Shown here one piece after another: positions 7,970-17,142 of a stretch of DNA of 64,000 nucleotides. Numbering within the stretch: the first letter of the stretch is position 1; the number at the start of each line of letters is the position of its first letter. The DNA is taken from positions 558,001 to 622,000 of the forward strand of contig JBEVXH010000001.1 in NCBI GenBank assembly GCA_040506195.1, given 5' to 3'. This DNA comes from Thiodiazotropha sp040506195. Its GTDB lineage: Bacteria > Pseudomonadota > Gammaproteobacteria > Chromatiales > Chromatiaceae. A program made the translations under genes and the position numbers. The notes under the pieces are model-generated. The model worked only from the letters and a program-made list of their open reading frames with translations. It searched no databases and was not told where the DNA came from.

Positions 7970-8755
7970 TCAGACCGGCTGTGTCAGCGGCAGTCGAAAC
8001 CAATCTGTAATATCATGCTGGGATGCGATGGAAAACCGATCGCACAGGTCGGGCAACTGCTGAAGCACCAGCTCAGTCACCAGTCCGGGGGAGTTGTTCT
8101 TCTCACTCAGATGGGATGCCACCACGTGTTGCAGCCGGGACGTTTGCAAACGCTTCAGCAATCCAACCGCCTGGTGATTGTTCAAATGGCCATGGGATCC
8201 CCCGACTCTTGTCTGCAGACTGGGGGGATAGGGTCCATTCGCCAACATCTGCGAGTCATGATTGAATTCAAGCACCAGACTGTCGCATGCCTGCAGAATA
8301 CCTGCGATATGCGGCGTTATATAACCCGTATCCGTAAGCAGTCCCAGCGTGCCTCCCCCGGCACGAAAAAGAAATTGGCAGGGCTCTCTGGAGTCATGAG
8401 GGACCGGATAGGGGGCCACAGCCAGGTCGCCGATGGACCACCACCCGGTATGGCTGTCGATCTGGTGCAGAGTGGGCAACTTACCGTAATTGGCGCCATG
8501 GAACGTCCCCGCAGTCATCCATACCGGAATACCGTAACGCCTGGCCAGGGGACCCAGGCCACGGACATGGTCCGTATGCTCATGGGTGACTAGAATAGCG
8601 GCCAGAGAATCCGCCTCAATGCCCAGCCCGCTCAGGCGACGCTCGATTTCGCGGGCTGGAAACCCGCAGTCCACCAGAATTCTGACTGACGCGGTCTCGA
8701 TAACCAGGGCATTTCCCTGGCTGCCGCTACCCAGTATGGCGAATCGTAACGACAC
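7970..8755 (-). CDS. MBL-fold metallo-hydrolase (YycJ/WalJ-like)
   Basis: The 261-residue metallo-beta-lactamase-fold protein has the zinc motif THEHTDH at residues 57-63, further metal ligands in PHDSREP, LLTDTGY and VASHLSEKN, and the start MSLRFAILGSGSQGNA typical of the YycJ group. These proteins resemble phosphodiesterases acting on nucleic acids or cyclic nucleotides, but most are uncharacterised. The start lies three bases after the bamC stop, so it is cotranscribed with bamC and probably dapA, an arrangement I recall as common in gammaproteobacteria. No signal peptide is seen, so it is cytoplasmic, although its neighbour is an envelope lipoprotein. Confidence 0.88.
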   Translation of the reverse strand: MSLRFAILGSGSQGNALVIETASVRILVDCGFPAREIERRLSGLGIEADSLAAILVTHEHTDHVRGLGPLARRYGIPVWMTAGTFHGANYGKLPTLHQIDSHTGWWSIGDLAVAPYPVPHDSREPCQFLFRAGGGTLGLLTDTGYITPHIAGILQACDSLVLEFNHDSQMLANGPYPPSLQTRVGGSHGHLNNHQAVGLLKRLQTSRLQHVVASHLSEKNNSPGLVTELVLQQLPDLCDRFSIASQHDITDWFRLPLTQPV

Positions 8756-8758
8756 GCC

Positions 8759-9901
8759 TCAGCGAATCTGCTCGTGTATCATAGCAAGAATTCTTCCGGC
8801 CGCCTTGATGTCGGCTTCAGCACCATCCTGGTCTCTGATCCGTACCCGCGTTCTTTCATCGAGTTCCGAGAGTTTGACCTGGTATTGAGTCTCTTTATCG
8901 ATACTGTCTTCATCATCCCGCCAAAAAGCCAGCTTTGAAAAGAACCCCTTGTCTTCCTGACCCGCGCCCGACAACTCGCTGTAACGAACGAAATAGATGC
9001 CGGATGAGCGATCCCGATCCTCCACCGCAAAGCCGACACGATCGAGTGCAACGCCGGTCAGCCGCCATGCGCGGGCAAAGCCCTCATTGATCCACAGCTC
9101 GGAGCGTTCCCCGGTTTTGATCAATTTGGACCGTTGTTCCCGCTCATCTCCCCGAGCCAGGGCCTGTTCCGCATTCTCATTCGCCATCCCGAGATAGACC
9201 ATGATACTGCGTAGCATCGCAGCCTCGATACCCGGATCGTTGGGCCGGGGGGTCCAGTAGGTCGTGTCGGCATTACCGCTGAAATCCTCCTTCAGCTTCT
9301 CCTCCATGCCCCGATGAGTCAGATAGAGCTCGGTGGTTCCGCGCGCAAACCCTTTCTCCAGGCGTACGCGAAACTGGTCGCGCGTAGCCGATGAATAGAT
9401 ACTGCCCAGGGTCTTGCGAAAAAACTCGGTAATCGGGCCTTGCTTAATATCGGCACGACTCTCGAGCCAGTCGGTTTTCATGACACCGACGGTCGGATCC
9501 TGCTCCACCAGCAGGAGTCCGTTACTGCGCCAAAACTCGACGACTTTCGACCACACGTCCTGCGCTTCCGCATTGATCACAAGCCAACGCTGATCGCCGT
9601 CACGCTCAACCCTTATATCGCTGAATTCCGGCAAAACCTCATCTTTCACAGATATGGCCGCACCCCCGCCGCCGCCTCGTTTATTGGCATACTCTTCATA
9701 CGATGCCCCGGCGCCGGGTATCGCCATGGCGTCCTGTATTGACGAACGACTGAGGTCCGGCGGCACCTCGAGGTCATCGACCGTCTCCTTCTGAGAGCGG
9801 TAGACACGTTCAGAGTCGGAAAAATAGCCGCCTCCGGAACTGCATCCGGTCAGCGTGAAGGCCAGAGAAATGATTATCAGAAAAGCGAAAGCTGATTGCA
9901 T
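8759..9901 (-). CDS. bamC: Outer membrane assembly lipoprotein BamC
   Basis: The 380-residue lipoprotein has a signal peptide ending in the lipobox LTGC, with C20 as the lipidated cysteine. BamC is an accessory subunit of the BamABCDE complex that inserts beta-barrel proteins into the outer membrane. An unstructured stretch follows the lipid anchor (VYRSQKETVDDLEVPPDLS), matching the part of BamC that contacts BamD. Two helix-grip domains follow; VINAEAQDVWSKVVEFWR begins the first. It sits in the usual dapA-bamC order, 148 bases after dapA, and is followed after three bases by the MBL hydrolase. Confidence 0.92.
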   Translation of the reverse strand: MQSAFAFLIIISLAFTLTGCSSGGGYFSDSERVYRSQKETVDDLEVPPDLSRSSIQDAMAIPGAGASYEEYANKRGGGGGAAISVKDEVLPEFSDIRVERDGDQRWLVINAEAQDVWSKVVEFWRSNGLLLVEQDPTVGVMKTDWLESRADIKQGPITEFFRKTLGSIYSSATRDQFRVRLEKGFARGTTELYLTHRGMEEKLKEDFSGNADTTYWTPRPNDPGIEAAMLRSIMVYLGMANENAEQALARGDEREQRSKLIKTGERSELWINEGFARAWRLTGVALDRVGFAVEDRDRSSGIYFVRYSELSGAGQEDKGFFSKLAFWRDDEDSIDKETQYQVKLSELDERTRVRIRDQDGAEADIKAAGRILAMIHEQIR

Positions 9902-10049
9902 GTCTAAGAATATCGTCTGGTAATTATGTGTTGCCTATGACAATGGAAACGAGCGATAAGTTTGAAACGGAATCACTATACATTGACGAAGACACAATGA
10001 GGCCATTCAGGTACGCACGGTCCGTACTGAATACCCACCTGGTGAATGG

Positions 10050-10925
10050 TCATAGAATTTCGGCCTGATGCATTGCCTGTAAAACCTCATCTTCCGCCGA
10101 AGGGCTCAGCCACGTCAACGGCAACCGGATCCCACGATTGGCCAAACCCAGCTTCATCATTGCCCACTTCACGGGAATGGGGTTGGATTCCACGAACAAC
10201 GCACTATGCAATCCAGCCAGCTTCGCATCGATCGCACGCGCCTCTTCATCTCTGCCGGCCAGAGCGGCAATACTCATCTCGTGCATCAGGCGCGGCGCCG
10301 CATTCGCAGTCACCGAGATGACGCCGTGTCCGCCCTGTAACAGGAACTCACAGCCAGTGGCGTCATCGCCGCTGTAAAACTCAAATGAGTCATCACAAAG
10401 CTCACGCAGCCGATGCAATCGCGTCAGATCACCGGTTGCCTCCTTGACCCCGATGATGTTCGGCGCCTGCGCCAACCTGGCGATTGTCTCAGGCAGCATA
10501 TCGCAGGCGGTACGCCCCGGCACATTGTAGAGAATCTGGGGAATATCAACCGCCTCGGCAACCGCTTTATGGTGTTGATAGAGCCCTTCCTGAGTGGGTT
10601 TGTTGTAGTAGGGGGTCACCAGAAGACAGGCATCCGCACCCGACTCCTTGGCGCATTGAGTCAGAGTGACGGCTTCCCGGGTCGAGTTCGCACCGGTACC
10701 CGCAATCACAGACACCCTGCCGTCGACATAGTCGACCACCCGCCGGATCACATCGCAATGCTCCTCTTCGTCCAGGGTGGCGGACTCGCCGGTGGTGCCG
10801 ACTGCGACGATCGCGTCACTGCCTTGCCGGATATGAAACTCCACAAGCGCACGTAAAGCGGCATCATCCAGGCTGCCGTCCTCCACCATGGGAGTAATCA
10901 TTGCTACCATACTGCCGTGAAACAT
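10050..10925 (-). CDS. dapA: 4-hydroxy-tetrahydrodipicolinate synthase
   Basis: DapA condenses pyruvate with aspartate semialdehyde in lysine and diaminopimelate synthesis. I place the start at the ATG at 10925 (MFHGSMVAMITPM), which gives 291 residues, the usual length, with a GGGG-rich ribosome site in front. An upstream in-frame start at 10988 would add 21 residues not found in the family. Key residues fit the E. coli numbering: Y133 (ILYNVPGRT), K161 (IGVKEATGD, the Schiff-base lysine), the TTGES substrate motif and YYNKP. It is the first gene of a dapA-bamC-MBL unit and is divergent from gcvR. Confidence 0.96.
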   Translation of the reverse strand: MFHGSMVAMITPMVEDGSLDDAALRALVEFHIRQGSDAIVAVGTTGESATLDEEEHCDVIRRVVDYVDGRVSVIAGTGANSTREAVTLTQCAKESGADACLLVTPYYNKPTQEGLYQHHKAVAEAVDIPQILYNVPGRTACDMLPETIARLAQAPNIIGVKEATGDLTRLHRLRELCDDSFEFYSGDDATGCEFLLQGGHGVISVTANAAPRLMHEMSIAALAGRDEEARAIDAKLAGLHSALFVESNPIPVKWAMMKLGLANRGIRLPLTWLSPSAEDEVLQAMHQAEIL

Positions 10926-11100
10926 CGCCCCGCACCCCGATTCATTGAATAATCGGCAATGGTATCCTGTGGCTTGTGATGATGACAAGTAGCATGGGAA
11001 AAGCGCCCCCGGATAGTTGCAAAAATATCGCTAGACGCAGATAACAGGTGTTACACTCTACGCTTGATTCCCAATAACCATACGACACTAAGCGATTTTT

Positions 11101-11640
11101 ATGTCTACGCCAAAGAATTATCTGGTCATCTCAGCACTTGGAAAAGATCAGCCTGGGATCGTCAAAGCCCTTTCAAGAAAGATACTTGATGAAGGTTGCA
11201 ATATTACCGACAGCAGAATGACGGTATTGGGGGGGGAATTCGCCATCCTGCTGCTGATCGAGGGTCCCTGGAACACCCTGGCGAAACTTGAATCCGCCGT
11301 ACCCGAACTACAGGAGGACCTGGGACTCACCATCATCTGCAAGCGTACGGAAGGCAAGGTGCGCAGCAGCAACCTCCTGCCTTACATGGTCGAAGTGGTC
11401 TCCATGGACCATCCCGGTATTGTCAATCAGTTGGCTGAATTCTTCTCTGAGCGCGATATCAATATAGAGGATATGGTAACCAACAGCTATTCGGCGGCCC
11501 ACACGGGCACCCCCATGTTTTCGGTACACATGAGTGTGGGCATACCCTCCGAAATCCACATTGCCGCCCTGCGGGAAGAGTTCATGGATTATTGCGATGC
11601 CTTGAATCTGGATGCCGTCATAGAACCCATCAAGGGCTAA
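11101..11640 (+). CDS. gcvR: ACT-domain regulator of the GcvR type
   Basis: The 179-residue protein has two ACT domains: residues 5-75 (YLVISALGKDQPGIVKALS) and 95-170 (MVEVVSMDHPGIVNQLAEFF). In E. coli, GcvR binds glycine and represses the glycine cleavage operon by sequestering GcvA. No gcv genes are in view, and many species carry GcvR-like proteins beside dapA and bcp, so the glycine role is inferred from the family. It is cytoplasmic. A peroxiredoxin gene follows after 17 bases and is probably cotranscribed. Confidence 0.88.
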   Translation: MSTPKNYLVISALGKDQPGIVKALSRKILDEGCNITDSRMTVLGGEFAILLLIEGPWNTLAKLESAVPELQEDLGLTIICKRTEGKVRSSNLLPYMVEVVSMDHPGIVNQLAEFFSERDINIEDMVTNSYSAAHTGTPMFSVHMSVGIPSEIHIAALREEFMDYCDALNLDAVIEPIKG

Positions 11641-11657
11641 AGAGGAAGCTGCGTATT

Positions 11658-12143
11658 ATGCCTGCCATCACCATCGGAAACCCCGTGCCCGATATAGAGC
11701 TACCAGTTACCGGCGACAAGCACATCAAACTCACCGACTTTCATGGAAAACCCATCGTTCTCTATTTCTACCCTAAAGCCGGTACTCCGGGCTGTACCCG
11801 GGAGGGGCTGGATTTCAGCGCCTTGATTGCGAAGTACAGACGCCAATCCGCCATTATCCTCGGAGCCTCCAGGGACAGCCTGAAGGCCCAGGAAAATTTT
11901 AAGCAAAAACAAGGATTTCCATTCGACCTCATCGCCGATAAAGAGGAGAAACTTTGTCACGCATTCGACGTCATAAAAATGAAATCGATGTATGGCAGGC
12001 AGGTACGCGGCATAGAACGCAGCACCTTTCTGATCGACGAGAGTGGATATCTGCGCCGGGAGTGGCGTAAGGTCAAAGTCAAGGGGCACGCAGAGGAAGT
12101 CCTGGACACCTTGAAGGCGATGCGAGCCGGAAAACTTGCCTAA
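11658..12143 (+). CDS. bcp: Bcp/PrxQ-type peroxiredoxin
   Basis: The start is placed at the ATG at 11658, after the ribosome site AGAGGAAG and 17 bases past gcvR. An upstream start would overlap gcvR and add residues foreign to the family. The 161-residue protein has the thioredoxin fold (VLYFYPKAGTPGCTREG) with the peroxidatic cysteine in TPGCT. The second cysteine that lies five residues later in E. coli Bcp is leucine here, so it is a one-cysteine form or uses the later cysteine in EKLCHAFDV. It reduces peroxides with thioredoxin in the cytoplasm. The gcvR-bcp pairing is common. A MITE-like element begins 88 bases downstream. Confidence 0.92.
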   Translation: MPAITIGNPVPDIELPVTGDKHIKLTDFHGKPIVLYFYPKAGTPGCTREGLDFSALIAKYRRQSAIILGASRDSLKAQENFKQKQGFPFDLIADKEEKLCHAFDVIKMKSMYGRQVRGIERSTFLIDESGYLRREWRKVKVKGHAEEVLDTLKAMRAGKLA

Positions 12144-12231
12144 GTATTATCGTTCCTATTCTCAAATCAGCGAAAACACCCATGCCAGTCGTGGTGGGTA
12201 GTCTATTCACTACTGTCACCGGGTTGGCTTA

Positions 12232-12550
12232 GGGCCTGTTAACACTAATCCAATTGGCCCTGTTGTGCCTGAAAAAGCGCCAATCAAGGCGCGAGGAGAG
12301 AAGTTTGGTGATTCCAAATGAACGACGAGCAACGCCGAGTGGCGCTTTTTCAGGCGCACCCCAAGGGCACTTCCTTCGGGGCGCACCCCAAGGGCACTTC
12401 CTTCGGGGCGCAACCCGTAGGGCTGGGGCTATTTTTCCGCCCAGCGGCGTTATCATTCGCTCATGTAGCATAACTACACCTCGCTCATTCTGCCTTGCCG
12501 GACAAAAAAATAGTCCCAGCAGGGCCGATTGGATTAGTGTTAACAGGCCC
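12232..12550. mobile_element. Complete MITE-A element (319 bp)
   Basis: The left terminal repeat is at 12232-12262 and the right one at 12520-12550. They are inverted copies matching at 30 of 31 positions, beginning GGGCCTGTTAACACTAATCC. Both ends are followed by TA, once within CTAG, as expected for a Tc1/mariner or IS630-type insertion. Each terminal repeat also contains its own small palindrome (AGGGCC...GGCCCT). Inside is a long inverted repeat: TGCCTGAAAAAGCGCC at 12266-12281 against GGCGCTTTTTCAGGCGCA at 12341-12358. There is also a 27-base tandem repeat. No transposase frame is present. Short open frames within it are repeat translation and not genes. It separates bcp from phoH; the phoH ATG is 33 bases after the right end. 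Confidence 0.85.
12354..12407. repeat. Two tandem copies of a 27-base unit inside MITE-A
   Basis: The unit begins GCGCACCCCAAGGGCACTTC and ends CTTCGGG. It occurs at 12354-12380 and 12381-12407 without change, then a third, diverged start (GCGCAACCCGTAGGG) follows. Related units in the opposite orientation are inside the copy at 40179. Two perfect units imply a recent duplication or gene conversion. Confidence 0.85.
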
Positions 12551-12582
12551 TAGTCATTCAGATAAGATAAACCGATACACAG

Positions 12583-13992
12583 ATGTCAAAAAAACGATCC
12601 AACAATACCCGTCTTTTCGTCCTCGATACCAATGTACTGATGCATGACCCATCCGCCCTGTTCCGCTTCAAGGAGCACGATATCTACCTGCCGATGGTGG
12701 TGTTGGAAGAGCTGGATAAGGGGAAAAAAGGTATGTCTGAGGTTGCGAGGAATGTCCGCCAAACCAGCCGTTTCCTCGATGAGTTGATGGGCAATGTACC
12801 TCAATCCGCCATTTGTGACGGCATTCCTCTAAACACCCTGCAGCTGAATGGCGGCACCGAGTCCCTGAGCGGCCATCTTTTTTTCCAGACCAAGCCAATC
12901 AGCGGTGACCTGCCCTCGACACTGCCGGGCAATACACCCGACAACACAATACTCGCGACCGCCCTCAGCCTGCAGTCGGAATACCCCGAAAGAAAAATCA
13001 TACTGGTATCGAAGGATATCAACCTGCGCATCAAGGCGGCCGTGGTCGGCATTCATGCCGAGGATTACTCCAATGACAAGGTCCTGGAGGATGTCAATCT
13101 CCTCTACAGCGGCATGGAGAGCCTGCCGGCGGGTTTCTGGGAGCAGCACACCAAGGAACTCGAGTCATGGCAGGAGGAGGGACGGACCTTCTATCGGATC
13201 GCCGGACCCGATACTGAAGCCTGGTATCCCAGCCAATGCCTGCATCTGCCGGGAGACGAGGGCTTTCAAGCCATCGTCAGAAAGAAAGAGGAGACCAATG
13301 CAACCATTGAACTGATGGAGGATTTCACCAATCCCAAGCACGCGGTGTGGGGCATCACGGCACGCAATCAGGAGCAGAATTTCGCCTTGAATCTGCTGCT
13401 CGACCCCGAGCTCGATTTTGTCTCACTGCTGGGCACGGCCGGCACCGGCAAGACCCTGCTCACCCTGGCTGCCGGCTTGGTGCAGACACTTGACCTGAAT
13501 CTCTACCGCGAAATCATCATGACCCGGGTTACGGTACCGGTGGGCGAGGATATCGGCTTTCTACCCGGCACTGAAGAAGAGAAAATGACGCCCTGGATGG
13601 GCGCGCTGATGGATAATCTGGAGGTCCTGACCCAGACAGAAGGGGGTGAATGGGGACGCGCTGCCACTGAAGATCTGCTGCGCAGCCGGATCCGTATCCA
13701 TTCCCTCAATTTCATGCGGGGCCGTACCTTCTTAAACAAATACATCATTCTCGATGAAGCCCAGAATCTGACCCCGAAACAGATGAAGACACTGGTCACC
13801 CGGGCCGGGCCCGGCACCAAGATCGTCTGCCTCGGCAATGTGGCCCAGATCGACACACCCTATCTGACAGAAACCACATCTGGCCTGACCTATGCCGTCG
13901 ACCGCTTCAAGAACTGGCCCCACAGCGGACATATAACCCTGCAGAGGGGGGAGAGATCGCGGCTTGCGGATTACGCATCCGAGAATCTATAA
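12583..13992 (+). CDS. PIN-PhoH ATPase (PhoH2 type)
   Basis: The 469-residue protein fuses an N-terminal PIN ribonuclease domain (residues 10-150, FVLDTNVLMHDP with acidic D15) to a C-terminal PhoH ATPase domain (from about 255). The Walker A motif is GTAGTGKT at 284-291 and the Walker B-like motif is KYIILDEAQNLT. PhoH2 proteins studied elsewhere act as ATP-dependent RNA-unwinding ribonucleases, and a similar cytoplasmic role is inferred. Length and order fit the family. The gene lies just after a complete MITE-A, so its promoter may lie in or be altered by that element. It is convergent with the hybrid kinase gene. Confidence 0.9.
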   Translation: MSKKRSNNTRLFVLDTNVLMHDPSALFRFKEHDIYLPMVVLEELDKGKKGMSEVARNVRQTSRFLDELMGNVPQSAICDGIPLNTLQLNGGTESLSGHLFFQTKPISGDLPSTLPGNTPDNTILATALSLQSEYPERKIILVSKDINLRIKAAVVGIHAEDYSNDKVLEDVNLLYSGMESLPAGFWEQHTKELESWQEEGRTFYRIAGPDTEAWYPSQCLHLPGDEGFQAIVRKKEETNATIELMEDFTNPKHAVWGITARNQEQNFALNLLLDPELDFVSLLGTAGTGKTLLTLAAGLVQTLDLNLYREIIMTRVTVPVGEDIGFLPGTEEEKMTPWMGALMDNLEVLTQTEGGEWGRAATEDLLRSRIRIHSLNFMRGRTFLNKYIILDEAQNLTPKQMKTLVTRAGPGTKIVCLGNVAQIDTPYLTETTSGLTYAVDRFKNWPHSGHITLQRGERSRLADYASENL

Positions 13993-14088
13993 GCCGTTAT
14001 GGCGGATAGGCTCGCCTACCCTGGCCAGCGACAAAGGATGTACATCAATAGTTGTTGGATAGGAAAAGCGACCTGGGCGATAACAGCC

Positions 14089-16941
14089 TTAATGAATACT
14101 GCCCCGGTCAATGATTGTCTTCAGTTCAGATATGGTCCTGCGGTATACATCTGCAGTTTGGTTGTAACTGCCGACCAATCCCGAGGTATCATTCTGACGC
14201 CCCTTGAACTCCAGATCTCGGGCCAGGATGGAGAGTTCCATCGCCCCCACGTTGGCGCTACTCGATTTTAACGGGTGGGCTGACTTCACCAGGGCATCCA
14301 TGTCGCGATCCTTCACGGCATCCCGTATACCATACATGAGCCCGGGCGCACTTTTCAGATAGCTCTCGAGCACGGAAACGAATTCGTCCTCCATGATCTC
14401 ATACAACTCCTCCAAAACGGTGCGGTCTATCATGCCACTGACTGGCATACTGCTGCCTCCTTCGCTCTGCAAGCTTTCACTCTGTATATCGATTGATTCC
14501 ATCGATATCTCTTCACCACCACTGACCTGCTCCACCACCAAGCGCTTCTCACTCTGGCCGATCATCTCCTCCATGGGCAGCCACTGACGCAGCATATTCT
14601 CAAGTTGAGCAGGTTTGACCGGCTTCGAGAGGTAGTCATCCATGCCGACCGCCAGGCATTTTTCCCGATCCCCCGCCATGGCGTTCGCGGTCATGGCAAT
14701 CACCGGCGTGCGCATCAGTCCATGGGTAGCCTCCCTGTCCCTGATCGCCTCAGTCGCCTCATAACCATCCATGCGCGGCATCTGGCAATCCATCAGGACC
14801 ACATCGAACTGTTCCTGATGCATGACCTCCATCGCCTCCATGCCATCATTTGCCGTTATCGGCGAAAGCCCCGCCTTCTCCAGCATTTTCCTCACTACCG
14901 CCTGATTGACCGGGTTATCCTCAACCACCAGCACACGCCCTGCGAGTAGGGTGTGTTGCATCAATGCTTCGCGGTCCTCCCCCCTCTCGCTCCCCGGCTG
15001 CCCGATACTCTCCTCGCCACCCTGTTTGTCGAGCCAGCTCAGGTGATCGTCAGGCAACCGTGGAACCGGAACCTCTTCGGGTGTGGTGGATACCGTCGAT
15101 ATATGCTCCACATCGAAGATTCTATACAGCCGCTGTTTGATATCCTTGCTTCTGCCGCTACCGCTCAAACACTCTATCGACAAGCCTTCAAGCGTTTCGA
15201 TGCTCTCTTCAGGAACATTGATCGCCAAAACATTGACATCTCTCATGTGGGCAATCTCACGTGCGGAATTGACAACCTGAAGCAGATTGACACTGGTGAA
15301 TTCAGCATCGATCACGAGCAGTTCATAGCGCCAACTGGCGCCCAGATTTGCTGACGTTTTCAGTTTGGATAGCGCGTCGTACTGGTCATCTGTTTGCTCC
15401 AGTATCATCCCCAGTTCTTTTAGGGAATTCGCCAACACCTTGATTTCAGATTTATTTTTCTCAGCCACCAACAGGGTGCGGATATCATTGAGATTTCGCC
15501 GGCTGGAAGGAATCTCCCGCAGTGACTTTCTCATCGGCAGAATAAACCAGAAATAGGATCCCCTTCCTATCTGAGACTTCACGCCGATCCGCCCCCCCAT
15601 CAGTTCGGTCAGGCGTTTACAAATAACCAGGCCCAATCCAGTTCCACCATGCTTTCTGGTGGTCGATGCATCAGCTTGAGAAAACGGTTCGAAAAGACGC
15701 TGCACATGTTCATCCGACATCCCCATACCGGTATCCCTGACGGCAAACAACAATTCCACCTCTGTTCGTGTCGACTGACGGCTGGAAACCTCCACGGAAA
15801 CTTCGCCCTTCTCGGTGAATTTTACTGCATTGCTGACCAGATTGGTCAGGATCTGACGAAGCCGAATTGGATCTCCGCGCACGGTTCTCGGCACATCCCG
15901 GGCAATAGTGTAAGTAAGCTTCAAACTGCGCCGGTCAGCGGCATTTTTCATCAATGACGTCACCTGACTGATGACATCCTTTAAGGTGACATCAATAAAC
16001 TCCAGATCCAACTTGCCCGCTTCGATCTTGGAGAAGTCGAGAATATCGTTGATGATACTGAGCAACACTTGTGAAGAGTTGAGCGCAGTGGTGACAAATT
16101 GCTTTTGTTCACCATTCAGTTTTGTCTCCAACAGCATTTCAAGGATCGGCAGGATGCCGTTCAGCGGAGTCCTGATTTCATGACTCATTGTGGCCAGGAA
16201 CTCTGACTTGGCGAGATTTGCACTCTCAGCCGCCTCTTTGGCCAGAAACAGTTCCTGCTCCACTGTTTGTCGCTGATCGTTCTCCACGATCAGACGACTC
16301 CTCATTTCGCTGAGCTCGGTCTCGGAAGCGACCATGCGTTCACGCAGCAACACGCGGTTAGCGGCAAGCAGCAGGAAACCCTGCTGATACACCATCATCC
16401 AGGCCGATAGTATCAACAACGCCAAGGCATAGGCGATCATCCCGATCAGAAATTCATCGGATACGAGATCTTTGTTCCCAGAAATGCTGAGAAACACGAG
16501 TGCGGAAGCGGTCAGGACGAAAATGATGCTGAAAAAGGTGTCTATGGTCAGCAAAAGCGCAGTGAGAAGAAAAACCGTACCGATCAATACCAGATCGATG
16601 ACCAGGTAATCGGTCTCCATGGGATGGGTCAGCAGATGGATCAGTGCGGCGGCCCATAACAATCCCAGCATAAATATGCCGGGCAACAACGCATAACGCC
16701 ACATCTGCATGCGTTCCAGGGCACTTCTGCGCGCGATGAAGGTCAGCACGGTCTGACCGACCAGGACCAGCGTCAGCAAACCACCCCAGATCAACCCCAA
16801 CGGGATTTCCCAGGCCCTGTTAAGATAAAAGAAGATCAGTCCGGCAATAAGGTTGGCGATAACAAGCGTGGTACCGTTTGCATATAACAACCGTACCCGC
16901 TCCTTTTTTATTTTAGTCGCTTCTTCGTTTGGATCCGTCAT
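14089..16941 (-). CDS. Hybrid sensor histidine kinase with receiver and HPt domains
   Basis: The 950-residue inner-membrane protein has about seven to eight hydrophobic helices in residues 20-205 with almost no periplasmic loops, so the sensor is in the membrane itself. A coiled stretch follows, then the HisKA box FLATMSHEIRTPLNGIL and an ATPase domain (NLVSNAVKFTEKGE, DTGMGM, GGTGLGL). Next is a degenerate receiver-like segment starting IRTLLVAEKNKSE, a true receiver (VLVVEDNPVNQ, LMDCQMPRMDGYE, SKPVKPAQ) and a C-terminal HPt domain with phosphorylatable histidine in SAHPLKSSSANVG. This is a BarA/RpfC-like phosphorelay layout. Signal and partner are unknown; a Crp/Fnr gene is divergent, 200 bases away. 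Confidence 0.92.
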   Translation of the reverse strand: MTDPNEEATKIKKERVRLLYANGTTLVIANLIAGLIFFYLNRAWEIPLGLIWGGLLTLVLVGQTVLTFIARRSALERMQMWRYALLPGIFMLGLLWAAALIHLLTHPMETDYLVIDLVLIGTVFLLTALLLTIDTFFSIIFVLTASALVFLSISGNKDLVSDEFLIGMIAYALALLILSAWMMVYQQGFLLLAANRVLLRERMVASETELSEMRSRLIVENDQRQTVEQELFLAKEAAESANLAKSEFLATMSHEIRTPLNGILPILEMLLETKLNGEQKQFVTTALNSSQVLLSIINDILDFSKIEAGKLDLEFIDVTLKDVISQVTSLMKNAADRRSLKLTYTIARDVPRTVRGDPIRLRQILTNLVSNAVKFTEKGEVSVEVSSRQSTRTEVELLFAVRDTGMGMSDEHVQRLFEPFSQADASTTRKHGGTGLGLVICKRLTELMGGRIGVKSQIGRGSYFWFILPMRKSLREIPSSRRNLNDIRTLLVAEKNKSEIKVLANSLKELGMILEQTDDQYDALSKLKTSANLGASWRYELLVIDAEFTSVNLLQVVNSAREIAHMRDVNVLAINVPEESIETLEGLSIECLSGSGRSKDIKQRLYRIFDVEHISTVSTTPEEVPVPRLPDDHLSWLDKQGGEESIGQPGSERGEDREALMQHTLLAGRVLVVEDNPVNQAVVRKMLEKAGLSPITANDGMEAMEVMHQEQFDVVLMDCQMPRMDGYEATEAIRDREATHGLMRTPVIAMTANAMAGDREKCLAVGMDDYLSKPVKPAQLENMLRQWLPMEEMIGQSEKRLVVEQVSGGEEISMESIDIQSESLQSEGGSSMPVSGMIDRTVLEELYEIMEDEFVSVLESYLKSAPGLMYGIRDAVKDRDMDALVKSAHPLKSSSANVGAMELSILARDLEFKGRQNDTSGLVGSYNQTADVYRRTISELKTIIDRGSIH

Positions 16942-17045
16942 GCCCGATTGCCCGGGTTATTAAACCCCCACCCTTTGTGCATAAATTACCATAATAAGCT
17001 TGGACAAGTGTAGCAAATCTGTGCAATTAAAGCCCGTTGCCGCAC

Positions 17046-17073
17046 TTGTTTCTGCAGCGTCACCAATTATAGT
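17046..17073 (+). promoter_or_regulatory. Sigma-70-like promoter of the Crp/Fnr gene
   Basis: TTGTTT at 17046-17051 and TATAGT at 17068-17073 are separated by 16 bases and lie about 70 bases before the ATG at 17143. It is the best match in the 200-base divergent gap. Confidence 0.45.
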
Positions 17074-17142
17074 AGAGTCGAATGATCTTCTCTTTGTCAG
17101 CGATAGCGAGACATTCGACCGTTACGCAAACCTGAGTCCGCC

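Noticed and set aside
12354..12420. Possible CRISPR repeats
   Set aside because: The two 27-base units are directly adjacent with no spacers, and lie inside a transposon-like element.
12216..12553. Short frames inside MITE-A with repeated RPEGSALGV
   Set aside because: They are translations of the 27-base tandem repeat on either strand and have no independent coding evidence.
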